This document shows positions 35,466 through 46,263 of a stretch of 64,000 nt of DNA, in pieces. The notes under the pieces were generated by a model. That model did no database searches. It had not been told where the DNA came from and was given only the letters and a program-made list of their open reading frames with translations. How positions within the stretch are numbered: the stretch's first letter is position 1; each line of letters starts with the position of its first letter. Source of the DNA: Streptantibioticus rubrisoli (GTDB taxonomy: Bacteria > Actinomycetota > Actinomycetes > Streptomycetales > Streptomycetaceae). The stretch spans positions 1 through 64,000 of the forward strand of contig NZ_JANFNH010000037.1 of assembly GCF_024436055.1 (NCBI RefSeq), given 5' to 3'. Position numbers and translations under genes: made by a program.

Positions 35466-36188
35466 CTATATGAGCCCGTGGCGCATCGCGTATCCGACCG
35501 CGTGGGCGCGGTTGCGCAGCTGCAGACGGGTGGTGACATCGTGCAGGACGTTCTTCACCGTGCGCTCCGAATACGAAGTCTTCTGCGCGATCTCGGCGGT
35601 GTCGAGGCCCTCCGCGACGAGTTTGAGCATGTCCGCCTCTCTCGCCGTGAGCGTGGAGTAGGTGGTTCCGCGCGGGTCGAGCCCGGAGTGGTGCATGCCG
35701 CCCAGGTAGTCGAGGAGCTTGCCGAGCAGGTCACCGGGGAGCATGCCCTCCCCGTTCGCGAGGGCCGTGATCAGGTGCACGAGCCGGTCCTGGTCGGCCT
35801 CCGCCCGGCGTAACACCGCCGAGACCCCGCACTCCACGACGGTCGGCAGCGCCCTCGATCCGAAGGAGGCGACGACGAGCCCGGTCCGGGTGGCGGTGTT
35901 GCGGCGCAGTCGGTGCAGCAGTTTGACGGCGGCGTCGTCCACGGTGTCCACCACGACGAGTGATGCCTGTGCGCGGTCGGCCTCGGAGTCCGTGAGCAGG
36001 TCCACCTCGGGCCGCTGGCGCAGCTGTTGGACGATGCCGGTATGCAGGATCAGGTCCTCCGCGTAGACCGACACGGAGACGCGGCGGGGTTTGGTGTGGG
36101 AAGCCGAGAGCACTGTCGCCCTCAGCTCGGCCGACCTGGGGGATTGCGCCGGGACCGTGACCGCGCGCGGTTCGTCGTGTAATGCCAT
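35466..36188 (-). CDS. LuxR/NarL-type transcriptional regulator of the eCIS locus
   Basis: The 240-residue protein has a receiver-like N-terminal domain (VSVYAEDLILHTGIVQQLRQ, ASLVVVDTVDDAAVKLLHRL) without a clear phospho-acceptor triad, so it may be an atypical response regulator. A GerE helix-turn-helix lies at about residues 174-238 (STLTAREADMLKLVAEGLDT, AEIAQKTSYSERTVKNVLHD). The ATG at 36188 with a GGAGAGG site was chosen over longer options. It is first in the run of eCIS genes and diverges from the NEW3 protein gene, so it probably controls the locus. Confidence 0.8.
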   Translation of the reverse strand: MALHDEPRAVTVPAQSPRSAELRATVLSASHTKPRRVSVSVYAEDLILHTGIVQQLRQRPEVDLLTDSEADRAQASLVVVDTVDDAAVKLLHRLRRNTATRTGLVVASFGSRALPTVVECGVSAVLRRAEADQDRLVHLITALANGEGMLPGDLLGKLLDYLGGMHHSGLDPRGTTYSTLTAREADMLKLVAEGLDTAEIAQKTSYSERTVKNVLHDVTTRLQLRNRAHAVGYAMRHGLI

Positions 36189-36430
36189 TGATGCGTACCC
36201 TCTCCAGAGATCCTTTAGGCCAGACATGCCAGGGAAGCCGTCCGTAGCAGGACAGGCACGGGTCTTCGGGTGGTTACGTGCGTGGTGCGGGTGGTGAGTG
36301 CCGCGCAGTCGGGCTGCGCGGTGCGGGAAGTGAGGGCAGCGCCGAGGTGTGCGTCGGGGGCACTGTGACTGCCCGACCGTTGCCCTCCTGCCTCTCGTGA
36401 CACGGATGGCACAGCCATTAGGTTCACCGC

Positions 36431-37777
36431 GTGACCGCATCTGCTGCATCTGCCGAAACTGAAATTCCGCCAGTGACGGTGACGCCCGGCGGTGAGGCGA
36501 CCACGACCCTGACCGTCCGCAACGGCAGCGACATCGTCGAGGCCTACACGCTCGAAGTGGTCGGTGACTGCGCCGCGTGGAGCACCGTCGAACCGACCAG
36601 GGTCTCGCTGTACCCCGGCACGTCCGAGACGGTGACGGTACGCCTCGCCCCACCCCGCTCGCCCGAGGTCCGTGCCGGGGACCTCCCGCTCGGCGTTCGC
36701 GTACTGCCCGCGGAGAACCCGGAGTTGGTGCAGGTCCCGGAGACGACCGTCCACGTCGAGGCGTTCCGGGAGCTGCAGCAGGAACTCCAGCCGCGGCGCC
36801 GACGCGGCTGGCTCGGTGCCCGCTACCGCGTCGCCGTGCGCAACCAGGGCAACACCGCCACGGACGTCGCCTTCACCGGCCAACAGGCGGGTGAGGAACT
36901 GCGGTTCGGCTTCACACCGAGTCGGCCCCGCCTGGAGCCGGGGGAGTCCACCGAGGTCCGCCTGCGCGTGCGGACCGGCAAGTTGATCTGGTTCGGCAAG
37001 CCGGTCACGTGGCCGTTCCAGCTCGGTGTGGCGCACTCCGAGGAGACCACCTCCGACGAAGAGGGAAAGGGACAGGGACGGCCGCCGAGCGGACAGCCCC
37101 TCGGCAGTGAACAGGCCCCGCTGGAGGGCGAGTTCGTCCAGCTCTCGGTCCTCCCGAAGTGGCTGCTCGCCGTGCTGGCCGCGCTCCTGGCGCTGCTGCT
37201 CGCATGGTTCGCGCTGGTGCGGCCCGCCGTGCAGAGCACCGCGAAACAGGCCGCGAACGACGCCGTCAGGAAAACCAACCCGAGCCCGAACCCCAACGGT
37301 GCCCAACAGGGCGGCAAGCCCGGTACGGGAGCCGGTGGTCAGGGCAATCCCTCGGGCGGCGGCGCGACGGGGTCGGGCGGCGGTAGTGGATCGGGCTCGG
37401 GACCGGGCACGGCCAACGGCCAGCAGAGCTCGGCGACCATCGACGTCCAGACGGACGGTGGCGCCACGAAGACGGGCACCTACCAGGTCCCGGCCGGGAA
37501 GCTTTTCGGCATCACCGACATCGTGGTGGCCAACTACCAGGGCGACGAAGGGCTGTTGACCATCACCTTCGGCGACCGCAAGATCACCACCATCGCCCTT
37601 GAGACCTTCCGCAACCAGGACTACCACTGGGTGACTCCCATCGACATCCCCGAGAACGCCACGGTCACCGCGCAGGTGACGTGCGCGAAGCCCGGCACAC
37701 CGGCCACGGGGACGCAGGCCTCCGGATGCGACGAGGTGCTGAACGTCAGTGGTGTGCTGAGCGACGTCAAACGATGA
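36431..37777 (+). CDS. NEW3-type Ig-like membrane protein divergent from the eCIS operon
   Basis: The 448-residue protein has no signal peptide. Two Ig/NEW3-like halves (VTVTPGGEATTTLTVRNGSD, YRVAVRNQGNTATDVAFTG) fill residues 1-200, a charged linker follows, a single membrane helix lies at 243-263 (LLAVLAALLALLLAWFALV), then a Gly/Ser/Asn-rich linker and a C-terminal beta domain. The topology would put the Ig-like part in the cytoplasm. Homologues annotated as hydrolytic protein (COG1470) accompany Streptomyces contractile systems. A docking role for the cytoplasmic particle is possible but unproven. Confidence 0.7.
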   Translation: MTASAASAETEIPPVTVTPGGEATTTLTVRNGSDIVEAYTLEVVGDCAAWSTVEPTRVSLYPGTSETVTVRLAPPRSPEVRAGDLPLGVRVLPAENPELVQVPETTVHVEAFRELQQELQPRRRRGWLGARYRVAVRNQGNTATDVAFTGQQAGEELRFGFTPSRPRLEPGESTEVRLRVRTGKLIWFGKPVTWPFQLGVAHSEETTSDEEGKGQGRPPSGQPLGSEQAPLEGEFVQLSVLPKWLLAVLAALLALLLAWFALVRPAVQSTAKQAANDAVRKTNPSPNPNGAQQGGKPGTGAGGQGNPSGGGATGSGGGSGSGSGPGTANGQQSSATIDVQTDGGATKTGTYQVPAGKLFGITDIVVANYQGDEGLLTITFGDRKITTIALETFRNQDYHWVTPIDIPENATVTAQVTCAKPGTPATGTQASGCDEVLNVSGVLSDVKR

Positions 37778-37813
37778 GACAAACCCCTCTGGGAGCGGCA
37801 TCGGGTCTGCCCG

Positions 37814-38480
37814 TTGAGCAACGGAAAGTCCGGGCCCGGGTGCGTCCGAAAAACGCCGTACAGCCTGATGGGGACACGTGCTCCGAGCGGCGTGGCGCCG
37901 CTGGCGGCGCTGTGGGGGCTGAACTCGCGGAATTCCTCGAAGCCGCCGTCCAGTGACGGGCTGGGCGAGCCGGCGCCGCCGTCGTTGCGGAAAACGTCCG
38001 GGACGCGGTCCGGGAAAGCCCGCGGGCGCGCCGAGCGACACCCGCGCCGGGGCGAGGAAGCAGACGAGACGGTCACACAACTGCCCGCCCGGTGCGGGGG
38101 ACGCGGCCGGGACTCGGCGGATGCCGAGGTGACCGGGGCGGTCTGCCACCAGGCCTTCGACGTCCCGCCCAGCGAACTGCCGATGATCGAGCACCGCCTT
38201 GACAGGCGGCGCTGTGCGGGCTGCGGCAGTCGACTGCCGCGGTGGCGCCGACCGGGGTGGGCGCCTTGGTCCGGACCCGTCGTCAACGGCATCGGTGAGT
38301 CTGACCGCCCGCTGGCACCTGTCGTTCGGGCGGTGCGGTGCGCCCCACTCCCTGCCGACGTCCTCGGTAACCCGGTCTCGACGCGGGCCCCCGTGGAACC
38401 GGGCGGCGGGACCGGGCGCCTGGAAGAGCTCACCCGCGTGGTGCGCGAGCTGATCACCAGCGCACCGGCGGCGGGGCCGT
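37814..38480 (+). pseudogene. IS66-family transposase, heavily decayed
   Basis: The first frame has NSSKPPSSDG and SLRKTSGTRSGKARGR, the IS66 TnpC N-terminus, then CGGRGRDSADAEVTGAVCHQ and a zinc-binding block (RRCAGCGSRLPRW). Homology then hops between frames (LTARWHLSFGRC, LEELTRVVRELITSAP) and ends abruptly 6 bases before the effector gene stop. Central and C-terminal domains are missing. Confidence 0.7.
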
Positions 38481-38485
38481 CGCGA

Positions 38486-40285
38486 TCAGCCCTGCATCAG
38501 GATCGTCAGGACCAGGCGGTTGTCTCCGCTCTCGGGGGTGAAGCGGTTTGCCCAGCCCCACTGCTCATGGAAGCTCTGCTCCGCGGGCCCGTACATCTGG
38601 AAGTACCACTGAGGGTCACCTGAGCTCAGGGTGCCCTGTTCCTCGTGGCGCGCGAAGTTCTCCATCGTGACGTGGTCGCGTCCGCTCTTGGCCACGATGC
38701 TGGCGAAATGGAAGTCCAAGCTGCCGGAGGTGGAGTCTTCGCGAAGCGCCTTGATCATGAGGAGGTCACCGACGCCCGCTTTCGCCGTGAATTCGTTGAC
38801 CTTGAACTTGCTGTACGCGGCCTGGAGTCGGGGCCTTTTTGCCTTGTCGTCGCGGTACGCCATGACCCGCTGGATCAGCTTGCTCACGACGGCCGTCAGT
38901 TGCGGCAGTTCTGTCTTTTCCTTGCTGACCGCGGACTTGGCCTTTTCGTAGCGGGCCCGGAAGTCGTCGGCCTCCGCCGAGCTTTCCAACTCGCCGAGGA
39001 CCTTGATGAGGGATCGGAAGTAGAGGTCCTCACCGGTGTGGTCCGGCGCAGGCTTCGAGGTGATCTCCCTGGCTATCTCGTTGCAGCGCTGTGAGAGCCG
39101 CACATCCAGACCGCGCTGCAGCGGCTGGCCGTGCTCGGGGTCCACCTTCACGGGCTCGACCTGCCACAGCGTCAAGTGTTTGTCGCTCACCTTGATGTCG
39201 AGGAACCGCCTGGTCCGCTGCAGCGTCAGATAGCCCTGTCCCTGGTCGAGCCGCACCTTGCCGCGCAGGAGGGCGTTGGCTTGGTCGATGCGCTCGGACG
39301 TGGCGAAGAACGTCTTGGCCTGGCGGCCGTCGATGATGTGCTCCACCGCCAGGTCCATCTTCTCGGCCAGGCGCAGCGGCACGCCGCCTTTGTACACGAC
39401 GTTGAGGCTGCCGTCGGCCGCCACGAAGCTGTTGGCCTGCCGGGGCCCGTGCTGCGGGTCGTGGACCACGCGGGGACGGGCCTGCTGGCTGGGGAAGAAG
39501 TCCGCCGCAGGCGGGCCGGGTTGACCCTGTTCGTTGAGCGTGCCCGCACGCGGGTAGTTCGCGTCGCCGGGGTTGACGACGACGAAGCGCTGCACGGGAC
39601 TGGCCCCCGTCGTTTGCCCCGACGCGGTGCCGTGCGCGGCGTGGTCGTGGTGTGCACCGTCGTGTGCCTCGCGAGAGGCGTCGGCTGCGGCAGGGAGGGA
39701 CCGGGCGAGGGCGCGGCGGGCGTTGTCCTCGGCGGCCCGCTCGAAGCGGTCCGAGGGGTCGCTGACCCGCAGTCCGTTGCCGTGGTCGGTGCCCGCGACG
39801 GGTCCCTGACGCTGCTGGATCACGTGGGTCAACTCGTGGGCGAGGGTGTGCCGGTCGCCGCCTCCGTCGCCGAGGACCACGTGGTTGCCCGAGGTGTACG
39901 CGCGCGCTCCCAGTTCCTGCGCCGAGCGCTGGGCGTCGGCACCCGTGTGCACCCGTACGTCGGAGAAGTCCGCGCCGAGGCGGCCCTCCATCTCCGTGCG
40001 CACGGCTCCGTCGAGCGGCTTGCCGGAGGTCCCGAGAACTTTGGGGACCGTGGAGGGCTCCACCGGCGCCGCGATCGGGGCGTAGCTGTCCAGCGGGGGC
40101 CGGGCCCGTCGCTGCAGCGCGCGCACGACTGCGGTGTTCCCGGCGGTGCGCTGGAGGTCGAGCACGGCGGCCGGAGACAGGAGCCCGGCGGGGAGCCGCT
40201 GCGTCGCGCGGTCTGCTCGCTCGGCGCGCGGCTGTCTCCGAGGCGCCCTGGCGGTCGGGCCCTGCTCCTGATGTACGACGCGCAC
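38486..40285 (-). CDS. DUF4157 (eCIS core) effector/toxin
   Basis: The 599-residue protein starts at a GTG with a GGGAGG site. A basic, disordered head leads into LSPAAVLDLQRTAGNTAVVR and the DUF4157 domain (about 84-162) with the zincin motif HTLAHELTHVIQQRQG (HExxH-like at 150-154). This domain marks cargo loaded into eCIS particles. After a linker comes a C-terminal region of about 380 residues ending in FHFASIVAKSGRDHVTMENF, DPQWYFQMYGPAEQSFHEQW, a block I recall from other eCIS-linked DUF4157 proteins. It is the likely payload. No immunity gene is visible beside it. The decayed IS66 remnant abuts its 3' end. Confidence 0.85.
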   Translation of the reverse strand: MRVVHQEQGPTARAPRRQPRAERADRATQRLPAGLLSPAAVLDLQRTAGNTAVVRALQRRARPPLDSYAPIAAPVEPSTVPKVLGTSGKPLDGAVRTEMEGRLGADFSDVRVHTGADAQRSAQELGARAYTSGNHVVLGDGGGDRHTLAHELTHVIQQRQGPVAGTDHGNGLRVSDPSDRFERAAEDNARRALARSLPAAADASREAHDGAHHDHAAHGTASGQTTGASPVQRFVVVNPGDANYPRAGTLNEQGQPGPPAADFFPSQQARPRVVHDPQHGPRQANSFVAADGSLNVVYKGGVPLRLAEKMDLAVEHIIDGRQAKTFFATSERIDQANALLRGKVRLDQGQGYLTLQRTRRFLDIKVSDKHLTLWQVEPVKVDPEHGQPLQRGLDVRLSQRCNEIAREITSKPAPDHTGEDLYFRSLIKVLGELESSAEADDFRARYEKAKSAVSKEKTELPQLTAVVSKLIQRVMAYRDDKAKRPRLQAAYSKFKVNEFTAKAGVGDLLMIKALREDSTSGSLDFHFASIVAKSGRDHVTMENFARHEEQGTLSSGDPQWYFQMYGPAEQSFHEQWGWANRFTPESGDNRLVLTILMQG

Positions 40286-40564
40286 GGGCGCCTCCCTGGG
40301 TGATCCCGTCGACGGTGAACCGATCTCTCCATGGTGCCGGTGCGCGCGGGGTCGGACGAGAGACAAAAGGGCAGTCCCGCATGCCCTGTCGGGGCAGATC
40401 GCCTTCCGTACGCGGACCTTTCAGGACACGGCGACTCCAGCGTGCGCGGGCGCCGCCGCGAGGAATCTCACGCCCCGGTCTCCGGATGTCCACGATCAAG
40501 GGGAAGTGTCAGCCCGCGTGTCGCCAAGCACGGCGAACGCCTTTCGTAGCGTCTGACGTAACCG

Positions 40565-41116
40565 TCAAATGGTGGTGGTCACGCCGCGGCTGCTGAGGCA
40601 GTCGCGCAGCGCCCGCACCGCGTAGTGCGTACGGGACTTGACCGTTCCGGGCGGTAAGCCGAGCACGCGTGCCGTCTGGTTCACGCTTCGCCCCATGTAG
40701 TAGACGTGCAGCAGGACCTCACGCTGGAAGGGCGCGAGATCGCGCAGGGCCTCGACCATGACCTGCGCGGTGAGCGCGCGGTCCACGCCGTCGGCCACCG
40801 GCAGGTGCGTGATGTCCTGACCCACCTCCTCGGGTGGTCGCGCCTGCCGTCCCCGGTAGCCGTCGATCACCAGATTGCGCACGACGTGCAACAGCCAGGG
40901 GCGCAGCTCATCGCCGGGCGGGCCGAGTTCGGCTGCGTGCTGCCAGGCGCGGATCGCCGCCTCCTGCAGGATGTCCTCGGCGCGGTGCCAGTCACCGCCG
41001 AGCATCCGGGCAGCGAAGCGGAGCACCACGGATCCGTGGCTCGCGTACAGCGCGCGCAGGAGCGCCTCGGCCGATGGGGTGTCACGGGCGGTGGCGGAGG
41101 ATGTTAAAGCAGGCAT
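40565..41116 (-). CDS. ECF-type RNA polymerase sigma factor
   Basis: The 183-residue protein has region 2 (LLRALYASHGSVVLRFAARM, AEDILQEAAIRAWQHAAELG) and region 4 (LAPFQREVLLHVYYMGRSVN, VLGLPPGTVKSRTHYAVRAL). The ATG at 41116 has a GGAGG site. No anti-sigma gene is adjacent. It lies 279 bases upstream of the DUF4157 effector gene on the same strand, so it may be co-regulated with the eCIS locus or be unrelated. Regions 2 and 4 resemble the SigL/SigK-type ECFs of actinomycetes. Confidence 0.88.
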   Translation of the reverse strand: MPALTSSATARDTPSAEALLRALYASHGSVVLRFAARMLGGDWHRAEDILQEAAIRAWQHAAELGPPGDELRPWLLHVVRNLVIDGYRGRQARPPEEVGQDITHLPVADGVDRALTAQVMVEALRDLAPFQREVLLHVYYMGRSVNQTARVLGLPPGTVKSRTHYAVRALRDCLSSRGVTTTI

Positions 41117-42694
<1,578 letters not shown>

Positions 42695-42767
42695 TCATGC
42701 CCGGGCCGCGGGGACGTGCAAAGCCCCTGGTCAACCGCGATGCGCCAGTAAAGACACCCCGGCATCA

Positions 42768-44275
42768 CTCGTGTTTCGCACTTTTCGCGATCGGGAGGCG
42801 TGTGAACGCGCGTAGGTCCGGCTACCTGATCGGGTGAGCTTGGTCCTTCTCCGCACAGGATGTGACGCGAAGACAGAAGCATCGGCGGTGACTGTTTCAC
42901 TCTGGTTGAGAGTGATCCGCCGATGCTTCTTGATGGAACCATACCGCCGTCCGTAGCGGCTGTGCTGGCCGTCTGCCGTTCCTGCTTCACGGTGCCGACG
43001 TTCCGGACCTTCTGCGTGCTGGTGACGGGAATGATCGCGCAGACTCGCCACCGCACGGTGTGCGGGATGCTGCTGGGCACGGGGCTTGAACGAGTGTGGC
43101 ACCACGCCCGGTGCCACCGGTTGTTCTCCGCGGCCCGCTGGTCGGTCGACGAGGTCGGCCTGGCTCTGGCCGACTTGATCGTCGCACGTCTCCTACCGGA
43201 CAGTGCGCCGCTAGTCGTCACAGTGGACGACACCTTGTTCAAGCGGTCCGGTCGCAAGGTCTTCGGGGCAGCCTGGCAACATGACGGAGCCGCCAAGACA
43301 CCACGCCCGGCGGGGTTCGGCAACTGCTGGGTCGTGGCCGGCCTCGTCGTAACCGTGCCGTTCTTATCCAGGCCGGTATGCCTTCCAGTCTTGGCCCGGC
43401 TGTGGCAGCCACGCCACACCGGAAAGATCGCCCTGGCTCGCCAGATGGTCGAACTGCTCGCCGCCCGCTTCCCCGACCGCACCGTGAACGCGGTGGGCGA
43501 TGCCGCCTATGTCGGTGAGCACCTACGCGGCCTGGATGCGCAGATCACCTGGACCAGCCGCCTGAAAGTCACCTCCGTACTGCACGAACTGCCACCCCCA
43601 CACACCGGGAAGAAGGGACGACCGCGCACCCGCGGCCCACGCCTGGGCACCCCGACCGACCTGTCCCAAGTCCTTGACTGGCGGCGCGTGAAGGTCCGTC
43701 GCTACGGACGGGTGGACACCGTGTTTCTGGCCGACCGCATCTGCCTGTGGTACGGCTGCTTCCACACCCTGCCGGTCCGCGTCGTGCTGGTCTGGGACAG
43801 CAACTGTGGCCCCGGCACCGGGCTGGACCGCGGCTACGGCGCGGCCCTGGTCACCACCGACCTGACCAGCCCAGCCGAACTCATCGTGGAACGCTACGCG
43901 GCCCGGTGGGCGATCGAGACCGCTTTCCATGATGCTCGCCAGACCCTCGGCGTCGGCGAGGCCCGCAACCGCACCCAACGCGCGGTCCAGCGCACCGTCC
44001 CCTTTGGACTGCTCGCCTACACCGTGGTCCTCATCTGGTACGTGCTCACCGGACACCAGCCCGCCGACACCGAGCAACACCGCGCACGGGCCCGCTGGTA
44101 CACCACCAAGACCCAGCCCTCCTTCGAGGACATGACCGCCAAGCTCCGCCGCACGATCATCGCCCACCGTTTTCGCGGCCCACACCCCCACCAGGCACAA
44201 CCCGAAGAAATCCAGGCCATCCTCACCGCCTGGGCCATCGCCGGAACATGAACATCAAGAACTGCGAAACACGAG
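42768..44275 (+). mobile_element. IS701-like insertion sequence, apparently intact
   Basis: A 13-bp terminal inverted repeat, CTCGTGTTTCGCA at 42768-42780 and its complement at 44263-44275, encloses one complete transposase gene. No clear target-site duplication is visible. It is the only insertion sequence in the window with an intact transposase. Confidence 0.7.
42923..44251 (+). CDS. IS701-family DDE transposase
   Basis: The 442-residue protein shows the DDE_5-type core: PLVVTVDDTLFKRSGRKVFG (first Asp), a second Asp in TVNAVGDAAYVGEHLRG and the C-terminal acid in RWAIETAFHDARQTLGVGEA. The frame is full length and undisturbed, so the enzyme may be active. It is bounded by inverted repeats. 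Confidence 0.9.
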   Translation: MLLDGTIPPSVAAVLAVCRSCFTVPTFRTFCVLVTGMIAQTRHRTVCGMLLGTGLERVWHHARCHRLFSAARWSVDEVGLALADLIVARLLPDSAPLVVTVDDTLFKRSGRKVFGAAWQHDGAAKTPRPAGFGNCWVVAGLVVTVPFLSRPVCLPVLARLWQPRHTGKIALARQMVELLAARFPDRTVNAVGDAAYVGEHLRGLDAQITWTSRLKVTSVLHELPPPHTGKKGRPRTRGPRLGTPTDLSQVLDWRRVKVRRYGRVDTVFLADRICLWYGCFHTLPVRVVLVWDSNCGPGTGLDRGYGAALVTTDLTSPAELIVERYAARWAIETAFHDARQTLGVGEARNRTQRAVQRTVPFGLLAYTVVLIWYVLTGHQPADTEQHRARARWYTTKTQPSFEDMTAKLRRTIIAHRFRGPHPHQAQPEEIQAILTAWAIAGT

Positions 44276-44334
44276 AGAGTCCTGCGGGTGCCGATTAATC
44301 ATCCGGCCTGTTCAGGCAGCGCGTTGGTACTCGT

Positions 44335-44574
44335 ACCTGCCGACGCGAGCTGCTCGACCGCACCTGGATCTGGAACCAGAGCCACCTGCTGTATGCGCTA
44401 CGCGAGTTCGAGTCGTTCTACAACGAGCACCGCCAGCACCGGACGCTGAGCCAAGCCGCACCACTGCGCGCGCTACCCGCACTCATCGCCGACCCGGGCC
44501 AGATAAACAACCTCGACATCCACAGACGCGACCGACTCAGCGGTGTTATCCACGAGTATCGATATGCCGCGTGA
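44335..44574 (+). pseudogene. Integrase-type transposase, C-terminal fragment
   Basis: The frame reads TCRRELLDRTWIWNQSHLLY, ALREFESFYNEHRQHRTLSQ and IHRRDRLSGVIHEYRYAA then stops. This is the conserved C-terminus of the same rve-type transposases found at 54151-54618. It starts immediately after the IS701-like element and has no N-terminal part. Confidence 0.75.
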
Positions 44575-44843
44575 TCAGCACGGATGATTTATCGGCACCC
44601 GCAGAGTGAGTGCTTCAGTTGGCGGGCTGGACCTTCGGCATCGATTGCGACTGCGAGTCAGTCGGCGTACTCGGTCAGGGCTGTGCCGGGGAGGGTGAAG
44701 CACCGCGAGACGCCAGGGTTCACCACGAGCCGGGTCGAAGCCAGCGACCGGGTTCGCGGGGATCGCAAACCTCCACAGACGGCACTGTGACGCAGGTCAC
44801 GGTAGATGCAGAACCTGCGCGCCGCATCGGGCGTCTGGCTGGT

Positions 44844-45404
44844 GTGAGATCACGCGGGAGAGCATTGGACGAGCTGGACGAGGAGCGCCTCGTTCGGCTG
44901 GTGGCCAGAGGTGACCGCGCTGCGTTCGACGAGTTGTACCGGCGCACGTCGCCGTGGCTGGCGGTGCGGTTGCGCCGCCGCTGCGCGGACGAGCAGATCG
45001 TCGCCGAGGTCATGCAGGAGACCTATCTGGCGGTGTGGCGCGCGGCTGGCGCGTTCGCCGGGAGCGCGGTCGGGGGGACGGGCGTCGGGTGGCTGTGGAC
45101 GATCGCGGCGCGGCGCCTCGTCGACGCGTTCCGGCGCCGTGCCCACCACGCCGAACCGCCGGTCGCCGCCGCCGAGCGGACGGTGGTGCCCGCGGCGGAG
45201 GACGAGGTACTCGCCGGGACCGTCGGCGGCGAGGTCGGCGAAGCCCTGCGGCAACTGGCGCCGGAACTGCGGCAGGTGTTGCAGGCCATGGTGCTTGACG
45301 GGCTTTCGGTGCGGGAGACCGCCGTCCTGCTCAGACTGCCCGAAGGCACGGTCAAGACCCGCGCCCGCCGGGCCCGGATCGCGATGCGGGAGGCACTGGC
45401 ATGA
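44844..45404 (+). CDS. ECF-type RNA polymerase sigma factor
   Basis: The protein contains region 2 (LVARGDRAAFDELYRRTSPW, IVAEVMQETYLAVWRAAGAF) and region 4 (LAPELRQVLQAMVLDGLSVR, LLRLPEGTVKTRARRARIAM). The start is uncertain: GTG 44844 gives 186 residues, GTG 44787 or TTG 44865 are alternatives, and none has a strong ribosome-binding site. Its stop overlaps the anti-sigma start (ATGA). Together with the three transporter genes downstream it forms a five-gene run, probably autoregulated. Confidence 0.85.
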   Translation: MRSRGRALDELDEERLVRLVARGDRAAFDELYRRTSPWLAVRLRRRCADEQIVAEVMQETYLAVWRAAGAFAGSAVGGTGVGWLWTIAARRLVDAFRRRAHHAEPPVAAAERTVVPAAEDEVLAGTVGGEVGEALRQLAPELRQVLQAMVLDGLSVRETAVLLRLPEGTVKTRARRARIAMREALA

Positions 45405-46231
45405 GCACGGACCATGCGTCGATGCGGTTGATCGACGAGTACGCAGTTGGTGACGTGACGATGGCCGCGGACACGGTATGGGCGTTGGAGGCCCATCTGG
45501 AGACATGCGCGCCGTGCCGGAGTCGCCTGGCGGCCTGTGTGGCCACCGAGGCGCCCGGCATCGCCGCGCTCGTCGACACCGTCCGGGCCGGTCTGGAACC
45601 GCAGTTGGACGCGGCTGGCAGGGCGGCGCCCTCGCGGCGACACCGCCCGCGGTGGGTGTCGTCCTGGCTGACGCCGGGCATGACCCCGTGGCTGGCCATG
45701 ACCGTCGTCGTCACCTTGATGGCGCTGCTGTTGGACGCGGTCGCGTCGCCGTCGTTCTTCGGTGACGCCTCGCCCGTGTTGCTAATCGCGCCTGTGCTGC
45801 CGCTGTGCGGTGTCGCCGCATCGTGGTCACGCGGCCTGGACCCGGCGCACGAACTGACGGCCTCGACCGCCCGGGCCGGCCTGCCCCTGCTCCTCAGGCG
45901 CACCACGGCGGTTCTCGTGGTGGTCCTACCTGGGCTCCTGGTGGGGGGATGGCTGACCGGAACCATGACGGCCGCGCAGTGGCTGCTGCCCTCCCTGGCC
46001 TTCACCTCCACCGCCCTGGCGCTGGGCAGCGTGGTCGGCGTGACCCGCGCCGCCACCGGGCTGGCGGTCGCGTGGGGCGTCGTCGTCGTGGTACCCGCGT
46101 GGGCCACCGGCCACGTCCCCCTTGCCCTGCGGCTTGTCCTCCAGCCGGACCAACTGCCCGGGTGGGGGCTGCTCCTCGCGCTCGGCATCGGCGCCGTGAT
46201 CGCCCGCAGAAACGCGTACTCAACGCTGTGA
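45401..46231 (+). CDS. Membrane anti-sigma factor with zinc-binding HxxxCxxC
   Basis: The 276-residue protein has an N-terminal zf-HC2 anti-sigma domain (AHLETCAPCRSRL, with His32, Cys36, Cys39), then about six membrane helices (from WLAMTVVVTLMALLL onward). It should hold the adjacent ECF sigma factor at the membrane until a signal arrives. The membrane part is unusually large for an anti-sigma factor and may itself sense envelope stress or interact with the ABC transporter encoded next. Confidence 0.85.
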   Translation: MSTDHASMRLIDEYAVGDVTMAADTVWALEAHLETCAPCRSRLAACVATEAPGIAALVDTVRAGLEPQLDAAGRAAPSRRHRPRWVSSWLTPGMTPWLAMTVVVTLMALLLDAVASPSFFGDASPVLLIAPVLPLCGVAASWSRGLDPAHELTASTARAGLPLLLRRTTAVLVVVLPGLLVGGWLTGTMTAAQWLLPSLAFTSTALALGSVVGVTRAATGLAVAWGVVVVVPAWATGHVPLALRLVLQPDQLPGWGLLLALGIGAVIARRNAYSTL

Positions 46232-46263
46232 AACCATCGTCGACCCTCGAAAGGGACCACCGT

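Noticed and set aside
36215-38194. 659-codon minus-strand frame opposite the NEW3 protein
   Set aside because: It is a shadow of the plus-strand gene and the IS66 remnant, with no coherent domain.
42768-44275. Target-site duplication of the IS701-like element
   Set aside because: The four to six bases flanking the two ends do not match, so I did not report a duplication.
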